Assembly (NCBI RefSeq): GCF_029525575.1
Contig: NZ_JAPDIA010000008.1
Coordinates: 806,001 to 870,000 of the forward strand
DNA: 64,000 bases
Reading direction: 5' to 3'
Origin: Cohnella rhizosphaerae
Lineage (GTDB): Bacteria; Bacillota; Bacilli; Paenibacillales; Paenibacillaceae
How positions within the stretch are numbered: the first letter of the stretch is position 1; each line of letters starts with the position of its first letter. Made by a program: the position numbers and the translations under genes. This document shows, in pieces, positions 1 to 9,971 of this stretch. The notes below the pieces were generated by a model, which was not told the origin of the DNA, did no database searches, and was given only the letters and a program-made list of their open reading frames with translations.

Positions 1-21
1 AGCCGGTTTAGCCGGCTTTTT
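1..21 (+). terminator. Intrinsic terminator at the left edge
   Basis: A 6-bp stem (AGCCGG/CCGGCT) with a 5-nt loop is followed by a T tract. It would end a gene that lies upstream of the window. Confidence 0.6.
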
Positions 22-141
22 GCGTTTTCGGGCAGGCCGAACGCGGCGTCATGTATGGATCGACCTTTAGATGCAAACAGTATTCGAGGATCATTTGCTG
101 ATGTACGGATCACTTCGACGATGAGGAGAAGGTTGCCGAAA

Positions 142-1365
142 ATGAAGCATGCCCAAGACCGTAAACAAACCGCGGCACTCCTTGCGCTTTCCTCCATCCC
201 GCTGATCATGACGTTAGGCAACTCCATGCTGATCCCCGTTCTCCCTGCGATCGAGCGGGCGCTCAACATATCCGCGCTTCAGTCGAGCCTGGTCATTACC
301 GTTTATTCGATCATGGCGATCATCCTGATCCCCGTGGCCGGATATTTGTCCGACCGGATCGGCCGCAAACGAATCATCATTCCGAGTCTGATCCTGGCTG
401 CCGCTGGCGGAGGCGTCTGCATCTGGGCGGCGGGCATGAACAGCTACGGCCTGCTGCTCGCCGGGCGCGCGCTGCAGGGGATCGGCGCCGCTGGCGCAAT
501 GCCGATCGTGCTGCCGCTCGTCGGAGATATGTTCAAGGACGAGGAGCGGATCAGCACGGGACTGGGCCTCATCGAGACGTTTAATACCTTCGGAAAAGTA
601 CTTAGTCCGATTTTAGGATCGGCGCTCGCCCTCATCGCTTGGCGTACGCCGTTTTGGTCGATTCCCGTACTTTGCGCCGTTTCAATCGTCCTGGTGCTGT
701 GGCTCGTCCGTCCTCCGAAAACAGAGAAAAAGGAGAAGCCGCCGAGTCCCAAATTGTTTCTTCGTACCGTATGGGAGCTTTACAAGGAAAAAGCCCGCTG
801 GCTGACGGCGTTGTTTATCGTCATTTGCTTTACGATGTTCATTCTTTTCGGTCTTTTGTTTTATTTGTCCGAAACGCTCGAGAAGGAACACCAGATGAAA
901 GGCATCCTTAAAGGGCTGGTGCTGGCCATCCCGCTAGCCGTTCTTTGCGCAGCTTCCTTTGCGGCCGGTAAATGGATCGGCAGACGTAAAAAGTTGATGA
1001 AATGGACCGTAACCATCGGCTTTTTCATCACGGCGCTTGCCGTTGCGGGATGTTTGCTGTGGGATGTGACGGTTGGGCGCATCTCGCTTTTTAGCGCGGC
1101 CGGACTCGGTATCGGAGCCGCTCTGCCATGTTTGGACGCCTTTGTCACCGAAGGCATCGAAAAAGAACAGCGCGGGTCGATCAGTTCCTTTTACAGCAGC
1201 ATGCGTTTCGTCGGCGTAGCGGGCGGCCCGCCGGCGGCTTCCGTCCTGATGCAGCAATCCATACCGCTGTTTTTTTGGGTCATGGTGGCCTGCGCGTTTG
1301 CGGCTGCGCTTCTGACCCTGTTCCTGATTCGCCCTAAAGAAGACGCGCAGCCTGCCAAAGGCTAA
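142..1365 (+). CDS. MFS drug-efflux transporter (DHA1-type)
   Basis: Predicted 407-residue integral membrane exporter of the major facilitator superfamily. About 12 hydrophobic segments are visible, and the signature GYLSDRIGRKR lies in the loop between segments 2 and 3, as in proton-coupled multidrug antiporters of the DHA1 group. I chose ATG 142 because GGAGAAGG sits 9 nt upstream; longer in-frame starts at 55 and 121 add a hydrophilic extension without a good ribosome site. It stands alone before an unrelated gene. The substrate cannot be read from the sequence; Bmr/Blt-like multidrug efflux is the family expectation. Confidence 0.85.
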   Translation: MKHAQDRKQTAALLALSSIPLIMTLGNSMLIPVLPAIERALNISALQSSLVITVYSIMAIILIPVAGYLSDRIGRKRIIIPSLILAAAGGGVCIWAAGMNSYGLLLAGRALQGIGAAGAMPIVLPLVGDMFKDEERISTGLGLIETFNTFGKVLSPILGSALALIAWRTPFWSIPVLCAVSIVLVLWLVRPPKTEKKEKPPSPKLFLRTVWELYKEKARWLTALFIVICFTMFILFGLLFYLSETLEKEHQMKGILKGLVLAIPLAVLCAASFAAGKWIGRRKKLMKWTVTIGFFITALAVAGCLLWDVTVGRISLFSAAGLGIGAALPCLDAFVTEGIEKEQRGSISSFYSSMRFVGVAGGPPAASVLMQQSIPLFFWVMVACAFAAALLTLFLIRPKEDAQPAKG

Positions 1366-1514
1366 TACGAAGGCTATCGGCAGTTTTGGAAAGGATAAAG
1401 CCGCACTTATCCGCATTCGGAGGTCCGGAAGGACCTCTCGTTGGCGTTTGCAGCAGTTTGCGAAAGGGTAAAAGAGTCCATTCTAACGTTAATCCGCGAG
1501 GAGGAAAGCGAATC

Positions 1515-3095
1515 ATGTCCAGCGGGGTACCTTATTCGGAAACGGCTCTCGATCCAAACGCATGGGACTGGCGCCGCATCGCGGACAATCAACCGCTAGA
1601 CGCTTCGGCTGCCGGCACGCTCGCGCGAATCGGCGATGCCGACCGTCGGTCGGATGCGGAGGAACTCCATTGGCTGCTCAAAGGCATTCGGCGCGAGCTC
1701 GCTTATTTTAACGATATTTATCCCGATGCCCCCTTCGAACGCGAGCTGGCTGCCGCCTTCGCGCGCCAAGTGGATACGCTCGACAGCCGAGCGTCGTCGT
1801 TCATCGAACGACCGGCCAAGTCGACCTGGGACGATTATTTAACGTTAAAATACGAAATTCGCAAGCTATACAAACAGCTGGGCGGAATCGTATCGGGCAG
1901 CGACTGGCAAACGCCCGGCAAGCAGTCGCACAGCGGGCGACAGACGTTGACCGACGAAGCGGGGTTTGCGCAGACGGAGGAGGGCACCTACCAGCGCTGC
2001 TATGGCAGCGAGGCGGTAAAAGCATACGAGGATGCCGCGCTGCGAGCGTTTTACGGCATGCCGGACGGTTTGCTGAGCCGCAGCTCGCTTTTTCTGACCA
2101 CTTCGGGCATGAAAGCGCTGGAGCTCGCCATCGCGGCGTTTCGTACGTTTTCGGAACGGCGTCTGCCTTGCATTATTCAATCCGGCTTCTATGGCGAAGG
2201 CGTTGAACTTGCAAAAACTTTGCTGGAAGACGTCAGGGTGGCAGCCCCCGACGAAATATACGGCATTCTCGAGTCGTCGCAAAAGATCGGATGCCTCATC
2301 GTCGATCCCGGACAGTGCTGGCCTGTCAGGCCGCCGGTAGACCTGGACAGACTGTTCGATTGTTTGCGCCGCCATCAGCCTTGCGGGAATGAAAGGCTAT
2401 TTGTAGTGGTGGACAGGACGCTGACCTCCATCTCCAATCGGATGTTCCAGCGTTATGCGAACGAATTGCCTTCGCACATCGTGCTTGTGAGCGTGGAGAG
2501 CGGCATCAAGTACCTGCAATACGGCTTCGATCTTGCGAACGTCGGATATTTGGTCGCCTGCGGCCAAGCGATGTTGGAGGCGTCGCATCGCGCAAGGTGG
2601 GTCGAGCTGTTGTCCATACTGGACGCAGGGGCGAGCCCGCTCCACGTTCGTCAACTGCCCGCTCCCGACTTTTCGACGATCGAAGCGCGGCTTGGACGCC
2701 TCAATCGTAACGCGCATTGGATGAATGCCTATTTGCGTTATCTGCAAAAACAAGGCAGGATCAAAGATTATTTTTTATCCGTTAACGCCTCCGACGCTTT
2801 TACGTTGGAGGGAGAGCATTGGATCGGCACCGTTTTCTACATCAGACTGCACGGTGAGCTGTCCGAAAAAGCCTATCAAGCGCGCATCGATGCGTGCGCG
2901 AGCGCTGCGCCGACAGGCATGCATCTGATTTCCGGAGGCAGCTTCGGCTTCGATTCGCTCCGGCTGAATGCGGTTCATGGTGATACGCCGGAGGAAAACG
3001 CGCTTCGGCTCTCTGCCGGCAGAGCGCCGCTCGACCAGTTGATGGCGACCATGCGGGTTCTTGACGAATTGCTCTTCCATTCATGCCAAGCTTGA
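1515..3095 (+). CDS. Divergent PLP-dependent enzyme (fold type I)
   Basis: Predicted soluble 526-residue protein. The middle part looks like the cystathionine gamma-synthase/aminotransferase fold: a SGMKALELA segment in the place where that family has its cofactor phosphate loop, VVVDRTL where the cofactor-ring aspartate is expected, and SGIKYLQYG, whose lysine (about residue 331) would be the Schiff-base lysine. About 180 N-terminal residues precede this core and are not recognised. ATG 1515 is preceded by GAGGAGGAAAG. The substrate is unknown. It could be a lyase, an aminotransferase or a non-catalytic relative. Confidence 0.55.
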   Translation: MSSGVPYSETALDPNAWDWRRIADNQPLDASAAGTLARIGDADRRSDAEELHWLLKGIRRELAYFNDIYPDAPFERELAAAFARQVDTLDSRASSFIERPAKSTWDDYLTLKYEIRKLYKQLGGIVSGSDWQTPGKQSHSGRQTLTDEAGFAQTEEGTYQRCYGSEAVKAYEDAALRAFYGMPDGLLSRSSLFLTTSGMKALELAIAAFRTFSERRLPCIIQSGFYGEGVELAKTLLEDVRVAAPDEIYGILESSQKIGCLIVDPGQCWPVRPPVDLDRLFDCLRRHQPCGNERLFVVVDRTLTSISNRMFQRYANELPSHIVLVSVESGIKYLQYGFDLANVGYLVACGQAMLEASHRARWVELLSILDAGASPLHVRQLPAPDFSTIEARLGRLNRNAHWMNAYLRYLQKQGRIKDYFLSVNASDAFTLEGEHWIGTVFYIRLHGELSEKAYQARIDACASAAPTGMHLISGGSFGFDSLRLNAVHGDTPEENALRLSAGRAPLDQLMATMRVLDELLFHSCQA

Positions 3096-3165
3096 CATTC
3101 GCATACCGTCCTATCAGAATATTGCCTAAGCGGCTTTTTTATATCGAGATAAGGCAGGTAGAAGC

Positions 3166-3885
3166 ATGGGACGCAAATGGAACAATATTAAAGAGAAAAA
3201 AGCATCCAAGGACGCGAATACAAGTCGCGTATATGCCAAATTCGGCGTCGAGATCTACGTAGCGGCCAAGAAGGGCGAGCCGGATCCGGAAGCGAATCGC
3301 GCGCTCAAGGTCGTGCTTGAACGGGCGAAAACATACAATGTCCCCAGAGCGATCATCGACCGGGCGCTCGACAAGGCAAAGGGATCTTCCGAGGAGAGTT
3401 ACTCCGAGCTGAGATACGAAGGCTTCGGGCCGAACGGTTCGATGGTCATCGTCGACACGCTCACCAACAACGTCAACCGTACGGCTTCCGCCGTACGCGC
3501 CGCGTTCAGCAAGAACGGCGGCAATATGGGCGTAAACGGCTCCGTCGCTTATATGTTCGACGCATCCGCGGTCATCGGCGTTTCCGGCAAAACCGCAGAC
3601 GAAGTGATCGAACTGATGCTTGAATCGGACGTCGACGTCCGCGATGTGGTCGAAGAAGACGATACCGTTATCGTTTACGCCGATCCCGAGCAATTTCATG
3701 CGGTGCAAGAGGCGTTCAAGCAGGCCGGCATAACCGAATTCGCCGTCGCGGAGCTGTCGATGATTCCTCAGAACTACGTGACGTTAACCGACGATGCCCA
3801 AGCCCAGTTCGAGAAAATGCTCGATGCGATCGAAGATCTCGAAGATGTTCAGCAAGTTTATCACAACGTCGATACGGAAGAATAA
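3166..3885 (+). CDS. yeeI: YebC/PmpR-family regulator (YeeI-like)
   Basis: Predicted 239-residue cytoplasmic protein covering the whole YebC/TACO1 family. The N terminus has the characteristic [12 protein letters not shown] start and the basic helical region, and the NRTASAVRA and NGGNMG motifs follow. Members act as DNA-binding regulators or as translation factors that relieve stalling at proline stretches. This copy resembles the shorter Bacillus YeeI type more than YrbC. A GC-rich hairpin with a T tract follows directly, so it is probably monocistronic. The reading frame is intact. Confidence 0.88.
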   Translation: MGRKWNNIKEKKASKDANTSRVYAKFGVEIYVAAKKGEPDPEANRALKVVLERAKTYNVPRAIIDRALDKAKGSSEESYSELRYEGFGPNGSMVIVDTLTNNVNRTASAVRAAFSKNGGNMGVNGSVAYMFDASAVIGVSGKTADEVIELMLESDVDVRDVVEEDDTVIVYADPEQFHAVQEAFKQAGITEFAVAELSMIPQNYVTLTDDAQAQFEKMLDAIEDLEDVQQVYHNVDTEE

Positions 3886-3890
3886 TTCGA

Positions 3891-3911
3891 ACCCGCGCAA
3901 GCGGGTTTTTT
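3891..3911 (+). terminator. Terminator after the YebC-family gene
   Basis: A 6-bp stem ACCCGC/GCGGGT with a GCAA tetraloop runs into six T residues, starting 6 nt after the stop codon. Confidence 0.88.
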
Positions 3912-4000
3912 AATTTGTCCGCAGACTGCTTCGCATTAATGGACGATTTCGACTTTTCCGAACGCTGAGACTCCGCAATATCCTCTATTTTTCAAATTAC

Positions 4001-4130
4001 AACGATATCCCCCCTCGCACAGGGGAAGTGCTGATAGGACAGTGACAACGCTATCCCTTTCGTACAGGTCAAATACTGATCCAGCATTTCATGAAACCAT
4101 AACACCGGTATCCCTTTCGCACAGGTAAAT
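4001..4130. repeat. Three direct copies of the IS end motif
   Basis: Copies of a roughly 25-30 bp motif of the form aacg.tatccc..tcg.acagg start near 4001, 4047 and 4101, about 46 and 54 bp apart. A fourth copy lies inverted at 5229-5253. They probably bind transposase and precede the transposase promoter. Apart from these repeats, the stretch between the YebC-family gene and the transposase holds nothing else recognisable. Confidence 0.65.
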
Positions 4131-4136
4131 AAGGAT

Positions 4137-4165
4137 TTGCAATCCATGGAATAAACAGGTATAAT
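4137..4165 (+). promoter_or_regulatory. Transposase promoter
   Basis: TTGCAA and TATAAT are separated by 17 nt, a near-consensus housekeeping promoter. It lies just after the third copy of the end motif and 36 nt before the transposase start codon. Confidence 0.7.
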
Positions 4166-4201
4166 GGGAACATATGATCTTATTTATTTGGGGGGAACGT
4201 C

Positions 4202-5184
4202 ATGAGTGCTTCGAACCGGATATGCGAGCAGGCGCCGACTTTTTGCGAAGAAGATTGCGAGACCGCCCTTTTTCGTGCGAAGTGGCCTGACGGCTTTCGT
4301 TGTCCGCGATGCGGGGGACCCGACTTTTATCGGATCGGTTCGCGCGGCCCGCGGCTGTTCGAGTGCCGCTCGTGCGCTCGCCAGACCTCGCTGACGGCCG
4401 GCACGATTCTTGAAGGCACCCGTACGCCGCTCGTGAAGTGGTTTCATGCGTTGTATCTGATGCAGACCGGCATATCGGCCAAGCTGTTGTCGGAGCTGAT
4501 CCAGGTGACGTACAAGACCGCCTGGCTGATCAATCACAAGCTTCGCTATGCGATCCAGGTGCACGACGAGGGCCGGCCGTTGATCGGAGATCTGCAGTTG
4601 TTGGGGGGACTTTTATGCGCGGCCTGCGACGAACCGTCCCGCGGATCCGCTGACATACCGGGAAGAGCCCGCCGTTGCCGGCGCTTCGATCGACCCGGTT
4701 AGCGGAGCGCTGGCGGAGGGTTAAGATCAAGCGAATGTCCGCCGACGCATTCAGTCGCCGTGCGTTCGCCGCCGATTCGTTCGGCGGATTTTTGTGGCGG
4801 CATGCGGCAGAGGACAAAGCGGGTCATCGGCGCATCGAGGTCGTCAAGGCGTCTGGTTGCGAGGGCGTGACGGCGTTGGGAGTCGTCTGGCGCGGCGCGA
4901 TCGGTTGGCTGGCGCGGACGTTCGGCGGCATCGGACCCAAGCATTTGCAGGCTTACCTGGACGAATACTGCTTTCGCGTGAACGTACGAACGGAGGGGTT
5001 CGCTTCGCTGCTATCCCTGTGCGGCCGTATTCGCACGATTACGCAACCCGAGCTCGTACGCAAGCGGTACGGCGTCCGTTCGATTCGTTGGACCGGTCAA
5101 ACGCATCGGCGAAGCTTTCTGCCTCGCTTTGCGTCTGTTGAACCTGGGTCGCCGATATGCAACCATTATTTACATAGTCATTAG
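4202..5184 (+). pseudogene. IS1595-family transposase, frame broken twice
   Basis: The first part (to about 4605) has the N-terminal zinc ribbon, with CPRCGG and CRSC cysteine pairs, then the TSLTAGTILEGTRTPLVKWF segment typical of IS1595/ISXO2 transposases. The rest continues in two other frames. One shift lies at the G6 run 4603-4608 and a second near 4718. The last part has the C-terminal hallmark GPKHLQAYLDEYCFRVN. ATG 4202 follows a GGGGGGAA ribosome site. The breaks may be sequence errors like those elsewhere in the window, but the C terminus also looks degraded, so I call it a pseudogene. Confidence 0.7.
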
Positions 5185-5388
5185 CCGGCTATCGTCGAAA
5201 ATAAGCGGCGCTCGCTTGGAATTGATTTGCTCCTGAGCGACGGGGATATCGTTTTAATGGGCGAAAAGGGCATCTTCCGTCCTGGCGGACGCACAAAATT
5301 TCTAATAGCGAGGTTAGTGTGTTAGACTCCAATAGAAGATAGGCGCAGACGATTTTGATTCCCGAATGCGCTATTGGGAGTGTCTTAC

Positions 5389-6840
5389 ATGTATGGAGCG
5401 CGGTTGTTTCTTACGATAGGCAGCCTGTTTATGGCTATTATTTTTATTTCGTCGTTCGTGTTTACGGTGGATGCTTACGGCTCGTTCGCACAAACGCTTG
5501 CCTCGACCGTTTGTTGCGCGCTTGTAGCGCTGTTGATCGCGCATGTGCTGAACCGACGGCCTGGGCGCAACGCGTTTCTGGTTCTGCTTGTCGCGATCGG
5601 CCTGGGCGTCCGAATCGGTTGGATCCTGTTCAACCAGGCGCCGCCCCGCTCGGATTTTCTTTTTTTGTACGAGGCGGCGCGCGAAGCGGCTTCAGGGAAG
5701 TTCGATTTTGCGGAATCGGCCTATTTTACGAGTTTTCCCTATCAGCTCGGATTTACGATGTACGAAGCCATGATCATCCGGATATTTGGAGATTCTTTGG
5801 TCGCTTTGAAGGTGATCGGAGCCGCCTTCAACATGGGTACCGCCGTGATCCTTTATTTCACGGGCGCTCGATTGTTCAACGAGACGTGCGGGAGAATCGC
5901 TTCGTGCTTTTACGCTTTTTATTTGCCGAACATTTTGATGTGCTCGGTGCTTACGAACCAGCATTTATCCGTCTTCTTGTTTTTCCTCGGATGTTCGCTG
6001 CTGCTCAAACGGAGAGGCTCGCTGCTGTCCTGGTTGTGGGCGGGGCTCGCCATCGGAGCCGGTCAGTTGATCCGGCCGATCGGCGTCGTATATATCGTGG
6101 GCATCGTTTTGTTCGCCATGCTGGAAGTGTGGAAAAAGCTTCGCGAGGGAAGAAGGAGAAAAGCCTGGAGGCAAGCGGGCATGCTGGTCGCGATGATCGG
6201 CATTTATGCCGCCATTCAATGGGCCGCGAACGTCTCGCTTCACAATGCGGGCGTCACGCAGCACGCCTTGTCGGATGGAGATAAGTATTGGAAGTTCATG
6301 GTTGGACTTAACGCCGACGCCAACGGGGGGCTGGAACAAAGAGGATGCGCAGTACGCGAACGGCTTTGCGTTCGGCGATGAACGGCATCGCGCGGAGCTT
6401 CTGCGAATCAAGGAGAGACTCGAGGATAAAGCGCAGGTCGTGGCTTTAATGGGCAGGAAACTGGCGCTCATGTGGGGAAGCGGTGATTCGTCGGCTTACT
6501 GGAGTCTTGAAGGGAGCGGTCGGAACCAGCTGGAGCGGTCGCTCAGCAAGGCCGAACGGCCGCAATACGTCGTTTTTTTGCGGGTTTGCTTTATTTGCTC
6601 TGCTTGCGTTATGGAGAGCCGGGATGTACAGGGGGGCCGCTCCTGTATATCCTTCTGTTGTTGATTTACGCAGGCGTACATTTGGTCATCGAGATTCAGA
6701 CGCGATACCGGCTCGATCTTCTCCCGGCGATTATGCTGCTCGTAAGCTACGGCGTCTGGCAGACATACGGTTCGATCCGTAAGGCTGCGTCTTCGTTGGA
6801 CGAAACGGCTAAAGATACCGCAGGCGGCTTGGAGGCATGA
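5389..6840 (+). CDS. Membrane glycosyltransferase, GT39/PMT-like
   Basis: Predicted polytopic membrane protein of about 483 residues with roughly ten hydrophobic segments. The first extracellular loop carries the acidic motif PPRSDFLFLYEAA, and the C terminus has HLVIEIQTRYR. Both are seen in dolichyl- or undecaprenyl-phosphate-sugar transferases of the GT39/ArnT class, which modify cell-surface polymers or proteins. ATG 5389 is preceded by GGGAG; a TTG at 5374 has no ribosome site. Two frame breaks: one extra base in G6 at 6325-6330, and at T7 6573-6579 either one missing or two extra bases. A strong hairpin terminator follows. The acceptor is unknown. Confidence 0.72.
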
Positions 6841-6843
6841 GAA

Positions 6844-6873
6844 AAAGCATGGCGGACAGCGCCATGCTTTTTT
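6844..6873 (+). terminator. Terminator between convergent genes
   Basis: Perfect 11-bp arms, AAAGCATGGCG/CGCCATGCTTT, are followed by further T residues. It ends the glycosyltransferase gene and faces the end of the convergent exporter gene. Confidence 0.85.
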
Positions 6874-6927
6874 GCCGTTAAGCGAGGAGAAAATTGACGA
6901 ACCGCGGCACGCATCCTGAAGGTCGCG

Positions 6928-8377
6928 CTAAGCGTTCAGCGTCTTCGCGCGGGCACTGCGGCGGGCGGACCAGAGGCGCCAGCCGGTTAACAGCGCGCCG
7001 GTCATGCAGATGACGGATGCCGTCAAAAATACGACGCGCATGCCCGCGAGGAACAGATCGGGACTGGCGGAGCCGAAGTCCTGCACCCGACGGCCGGCTT
7101 TTACGCTCATGACGCCGAAGAGCGTGGTTGTCGCGAGCGTAATGCCCGCGACCATGCCGATGTTGCGGGTCAGCGCGTTAATGCTGCCTGCGATGCCTAG
7201 CTGGGTCTTGGGCACCTTGGACATGATCAATGAATTGTTTGGCGACTGGAACAAGCCGCTGCCCAGGCCCAGAAGCGCCATCCACGTGCCTGCCAGCGCA
7301 ATCGAGCTGTCCTGGCCGAGCGCGGCCATGCCCAACTGGGCGGCGATCAGTACGAGGAGGCCGAAAAACGTCAGCAGCTCGGATCCGATCTTGTCCGAGA
7401 GGGCGCCGCTGAGAGGCGCGACGACGACCATGACGATCGGGAACAGCATCATGAGTAATCCGGCCTGGGACGGCGTCAATCCAATAATGTCCTGCACGTA
7501 AAAGGGTGCGATGATGTTGAAGCAGGCGTTCGAGACGAACACGAGAAACCCGCATAAAATGCTGAGCGAAAAAAAGCGGATTACGAAACATGGAGAGCCG
7601 AAGCAGCGGGTTCGGGGTTCTTTTCTCGAAACGGATAAAGGAAACGAATACGATCGCCGAAGCCGCAAGCGAGGTTAAGATCCATGGCTGCGAATAACCA
7701 TATTGCTGCCCGAGCAGCAGTCCTGCAAAAAGCAGCAAAATAAAGACGGTGAACAGCGCGCTGCCGGCCGCGTCGATCTTGACTTTGAGTTTGCTCAAGT
7801 CGGCGGGAAGCTTGCGCCAGCCGATCGCCAGCGCTGCGAGTCCGACTGGAACGTTGACCCAAAAAATATATTCCCAGCCGAGTCCCGATAAAATAAGCCC
7901 GCCAAGGCTGGGACCGGCGATTATGCCGAGCGAAACAAACGTGCCGGTCAGCCCCAACGCTCTGCCACGCTCGCTGCCGGGAAAAATATCGGTAACGATG
8001 CCCTGGCTGTTCGCCATCGTCATCGATGCGCCAAGCGCTTGGACGAGACGCGATGCGATGATTGCCGGCAGGCTGTCGCTAAGCCCGCACAAAAGCGAAC
8101 CGACTGTAAAGATCGTCATGCCCGTGCGGAATACTTTTATTTTGCCGACGATGTCACCGAGCTTTCCGAAAAACAGAATGGCCGCACAGATTGTCATCAA
8201 ATAGGCGGTGACGATCCATTCGGTCTGTGCGACGGGTAGGCTTAGCTCCTTCGATATGACGTGCAAGGCGATGTTGACGATGCTGCCGTCCAGCGTCGCC
8301 ATGAAGGTAAAGAGATTAAGAATGATAAGAATGAGCCATCTGTTTTTTTGGATAACCGGATCGTCCTGGTAGGTCAT
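6928..8377 (-). CDS. DHA2-type MFS multidrug exporter (EmrB/QacA family)
   Basis: Predicted membrane exporter of about 482 residues with some 14 transmembrane segments. The N-terminal half shows the family motifs LDGSIVNIALHVI in segment 1, GKLGDIVGKIKVF in the loop between segments 2 and 3, and the antiporter motif region near GLTGTFVSLGIIAGPSLGG. A single extra base in the A7 run 7569-7575 shifts the frame after FRNPLF; the remaining 200 residues continue in the next frame without loss. It is divergent from a MarR gene across two inverted operator-like repeats. This is a classic exporter/repressor pair, probably responding to an exported compound. Confidence 0.82.
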
Positions 8378-8408
8378 CGCATGCCAACCTTCCTTTTTCA
8401 GACACTTG

Positions 8409-8470
8409 GTTGCGGGCGCAACTAAATTCGAGATAAAGCTAGTTTAACTCAATTTAGTTGCGACAGCAAC
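8409..8470. promoter_or_regulatory. Paired inverted MarR-type operators
   Basis: GTTGCGGGCGCAACTAAATT at 8409-8428 and AATTTAGTTGCGACAGCAAC at 8451-8470 are inverted copies of one site. Each contains a TTGC..GCAA dyad followed by an AT-rich flank. They occupy the space between the exporter and the marR start codons, where a MarR dimer could shut off both genes. Confidence 0.65.
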
Positions 8471-8523
8471 TTCATTGCGCTAAGCTAGGAATATTCGATC
8501 GTTTCGCCGGAAGGAGGCCCGAC

Positions 8524-8967
8524 ATGAGACCGTACACGGTAGGCAGGCTCATGTCTTTGATCAACCGAATCTCGCAGCGGGAGCTGGCCGAAAAGCTGAA
8601 GCCGCACGACATCGGCAGCGGGGGGCAGCACAGCTATCTGAGAGCGATATTGGCGACGCCCGGCATGAATCAGGACAAATTGACGAACGTCGTCAAATTC
8701 GATAAAGCCACGACCACCCGCTGTATCCGGCAGTTGGAAGAGGCGGGATACGTGACGCGGACGGTCGATGAACAGGATCGGCGTTCGTACCGGCTTTTTC
8801 CGACGGAACGGGCGATCAGCTTCGAGCCGACGCTGCAAGCGATATTAGACGATTATAATCGGTTGCTGACGGCCCGTTTAACCGCGGACGAGATCGAGAC
8901 TTTGCAGGCGCTGCTGCAAAAGATGTACCTCGGACTCGATACGTCTGCGCTGAACCTTGACGAATGA
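8524..8967 (+). CDS. MarR-family transcriptional regulator
   Basis: Predicted 147-residue DNA-binding protein. The winged helix-turn-helix core spans about residues 45-95: MNQDKLTNVVKFDKATTTRCIRQLE is the recognition region (shown here only as a landmark through RQLE) and VDEQDRRSYRLFPTE is the wing with the conserved DxRS-like acidic/arginine pair. ATG 8524 is preceded by GGAAGGAGG. The gene is divergent from a DHA2 exporter and lies downstream of two inverted operator copies, so it is most likely an autoregulated repressor released by a small ligand. The frame is intact. Confidence 0.85.
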   Translation: MRPYTVGRLMSLINRISQRELAEKLKPHDIGSGGQHSYLRAILATPGMNQDKLTNVVKFDKATTTRCIRQLEEAGYVTRTVDEQDRRSYRLFPTERAISFEPTLQAILDDYNRLLTARLTADEIETLQALLQKMYLGLDTSALNLDE

Positions 8968-8989
8968 GGTCATTTGGATTTAAGCGCTG

Positions 8990-9043
8990 CTCGCTTGGCA
9001 TCCTAAACCTTATTCCTGCCGTTCGTCGGCGACACCAAGCGAG
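8990..9043 (+). promoter_or_regulatory. Inverted repeat enclosing the rnz leader
   Basis: CTCGCTTGG at 8990-8998 pairs perfectly with CCAAGCGAG at 9035-9043. The second arm includes the first bases of the GAGGTG ribosome site of rnz, so a hairpin here could mask initiation. The loop is long (36 nt), which weakens the case. Confidence 0.3.
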
Positions 9044-9052
9044 GTGCGGTTC

Positions 9053-9971
9053 ATGAAGCTGTTGTTTTTTAGGCACGAGCGCGGGCCGGCCGACCGCTCA
9101 CCGCAACGTGACGTCGATCGCGCTCGTCTTCCCGGAAAATCAAAACCGGTTTTGGTTGTTCGACGCAGGCGAGGGCACGCAGCATCAACTGCTAAGGTCC
9201 AAGCTGAAGCTGGGTAAGCTGAACCGGATTTTTATTACGCATATGCACGGAGACCATCTATACGGATTGCCCGGCATATTAAGCAGCCGGACGTACTTTG
9301 AAGGCGCGGACAAGCTGGAGTTGTACGGTCCGCCGGGTTTGCGCGCGTATGTCGAAGGCGTTCTGCATTACAGTGAAGCGCATTTGAACTACGAGCTCGA
9401 TATCCGCGAGCTCGATCGCGACGGCGAGGCGTTCGACGACGGGCGATTCAGGATCGTTGCCGGAGAGCTCTCGCATCGCGTGCGCAGCTTCGGCTTCCGG
9501 ATCGAGGAGCATCCGAGGTCGGGACAGCTTGATCTGGCATATTTGGCCAGCCGCGGGGCGGCGCCCGGTCCGCTATACGGCAAGCTCAAACGCGGCGAGG
9601 ATATCACGCTGCCCGACGGCGCCGTTATTCGGGCTGCGGACGCCGTAGGGCCGGGCGCGACCGGCAGGATCGTTACGATCTTAGGCGATACGGTAAAGTG
9701 CGAAAACGCGGCACGACTGGCTCAAGGCGCCGATGTGCTCGTCCACGAAGCGACGTTCGGTATCGGACTGGAGGAAAAGGCGGCGCTATACGGGCATTCG
9801 ACGTTTTTGCAGGCGGCGGAAACCGCAGCCGCTGCCGGAGCCAAGCGGCTCGTCGTCAGCCACATCAGCGCCAGGTATGACGACGTGCAAGTCCAAGCCC
9901 TCATCGAGCAAGCCGCCGCGGCATTCCCGCTGATCGAGGCCGCATACGATTTCAAGGAAATTTTCATATAA
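9053..9971 (+). CDS. rnz: Ribonuclease Z (tRNA 3'-processing endonuclease)
   Basis: Metallo-beta-lactamase nuclease of about 305 residues that cleaves the 3' trailer from tRNA precursors. The zinc motif THMHGDH lies near residue 62, and GDT, HEATF and SHIS supply the later ligands. The true N terminus MKLLFLGTSAG is recovered only if one T is removed from the T6 run 9065-9070; otherwise translation would have to start at an internal GTG and lose the first beta strand. ATG 9053 follows GAGGTG. It follows the marR gene by 85 nt and may be expressed alone. Confidence 0.88.

Larger units (their letters stand above)
3996..5258. mobile_element. Decayed IS1595-type (ISXO2-like) insertion sequence
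   Basis: The element is bounded by imperfect inverted ends: the left end reads attacaacgatatcccc and the right end, reverse-complemented, reads attaaaacgatatcccc, continuing with TCGC and CAGG matches. Between them lies a broken transposase with the IS1595 zinc ribbon and an ISXO2-type C terminus. No target-site duplication can be seen at these boundaries, so the exact ends are uncertain by a few bases. The left end carries two extra direct copies of the end motif. Confidence 0.65.

Noticed and set aside
4202-5184. Transposase read as an intact gene with sequence errors only
   Set aside because: Two breaks could be errors, but the second is in a GGG rather than a longer run, and the C-terminal part after FRVN does not match the family well.
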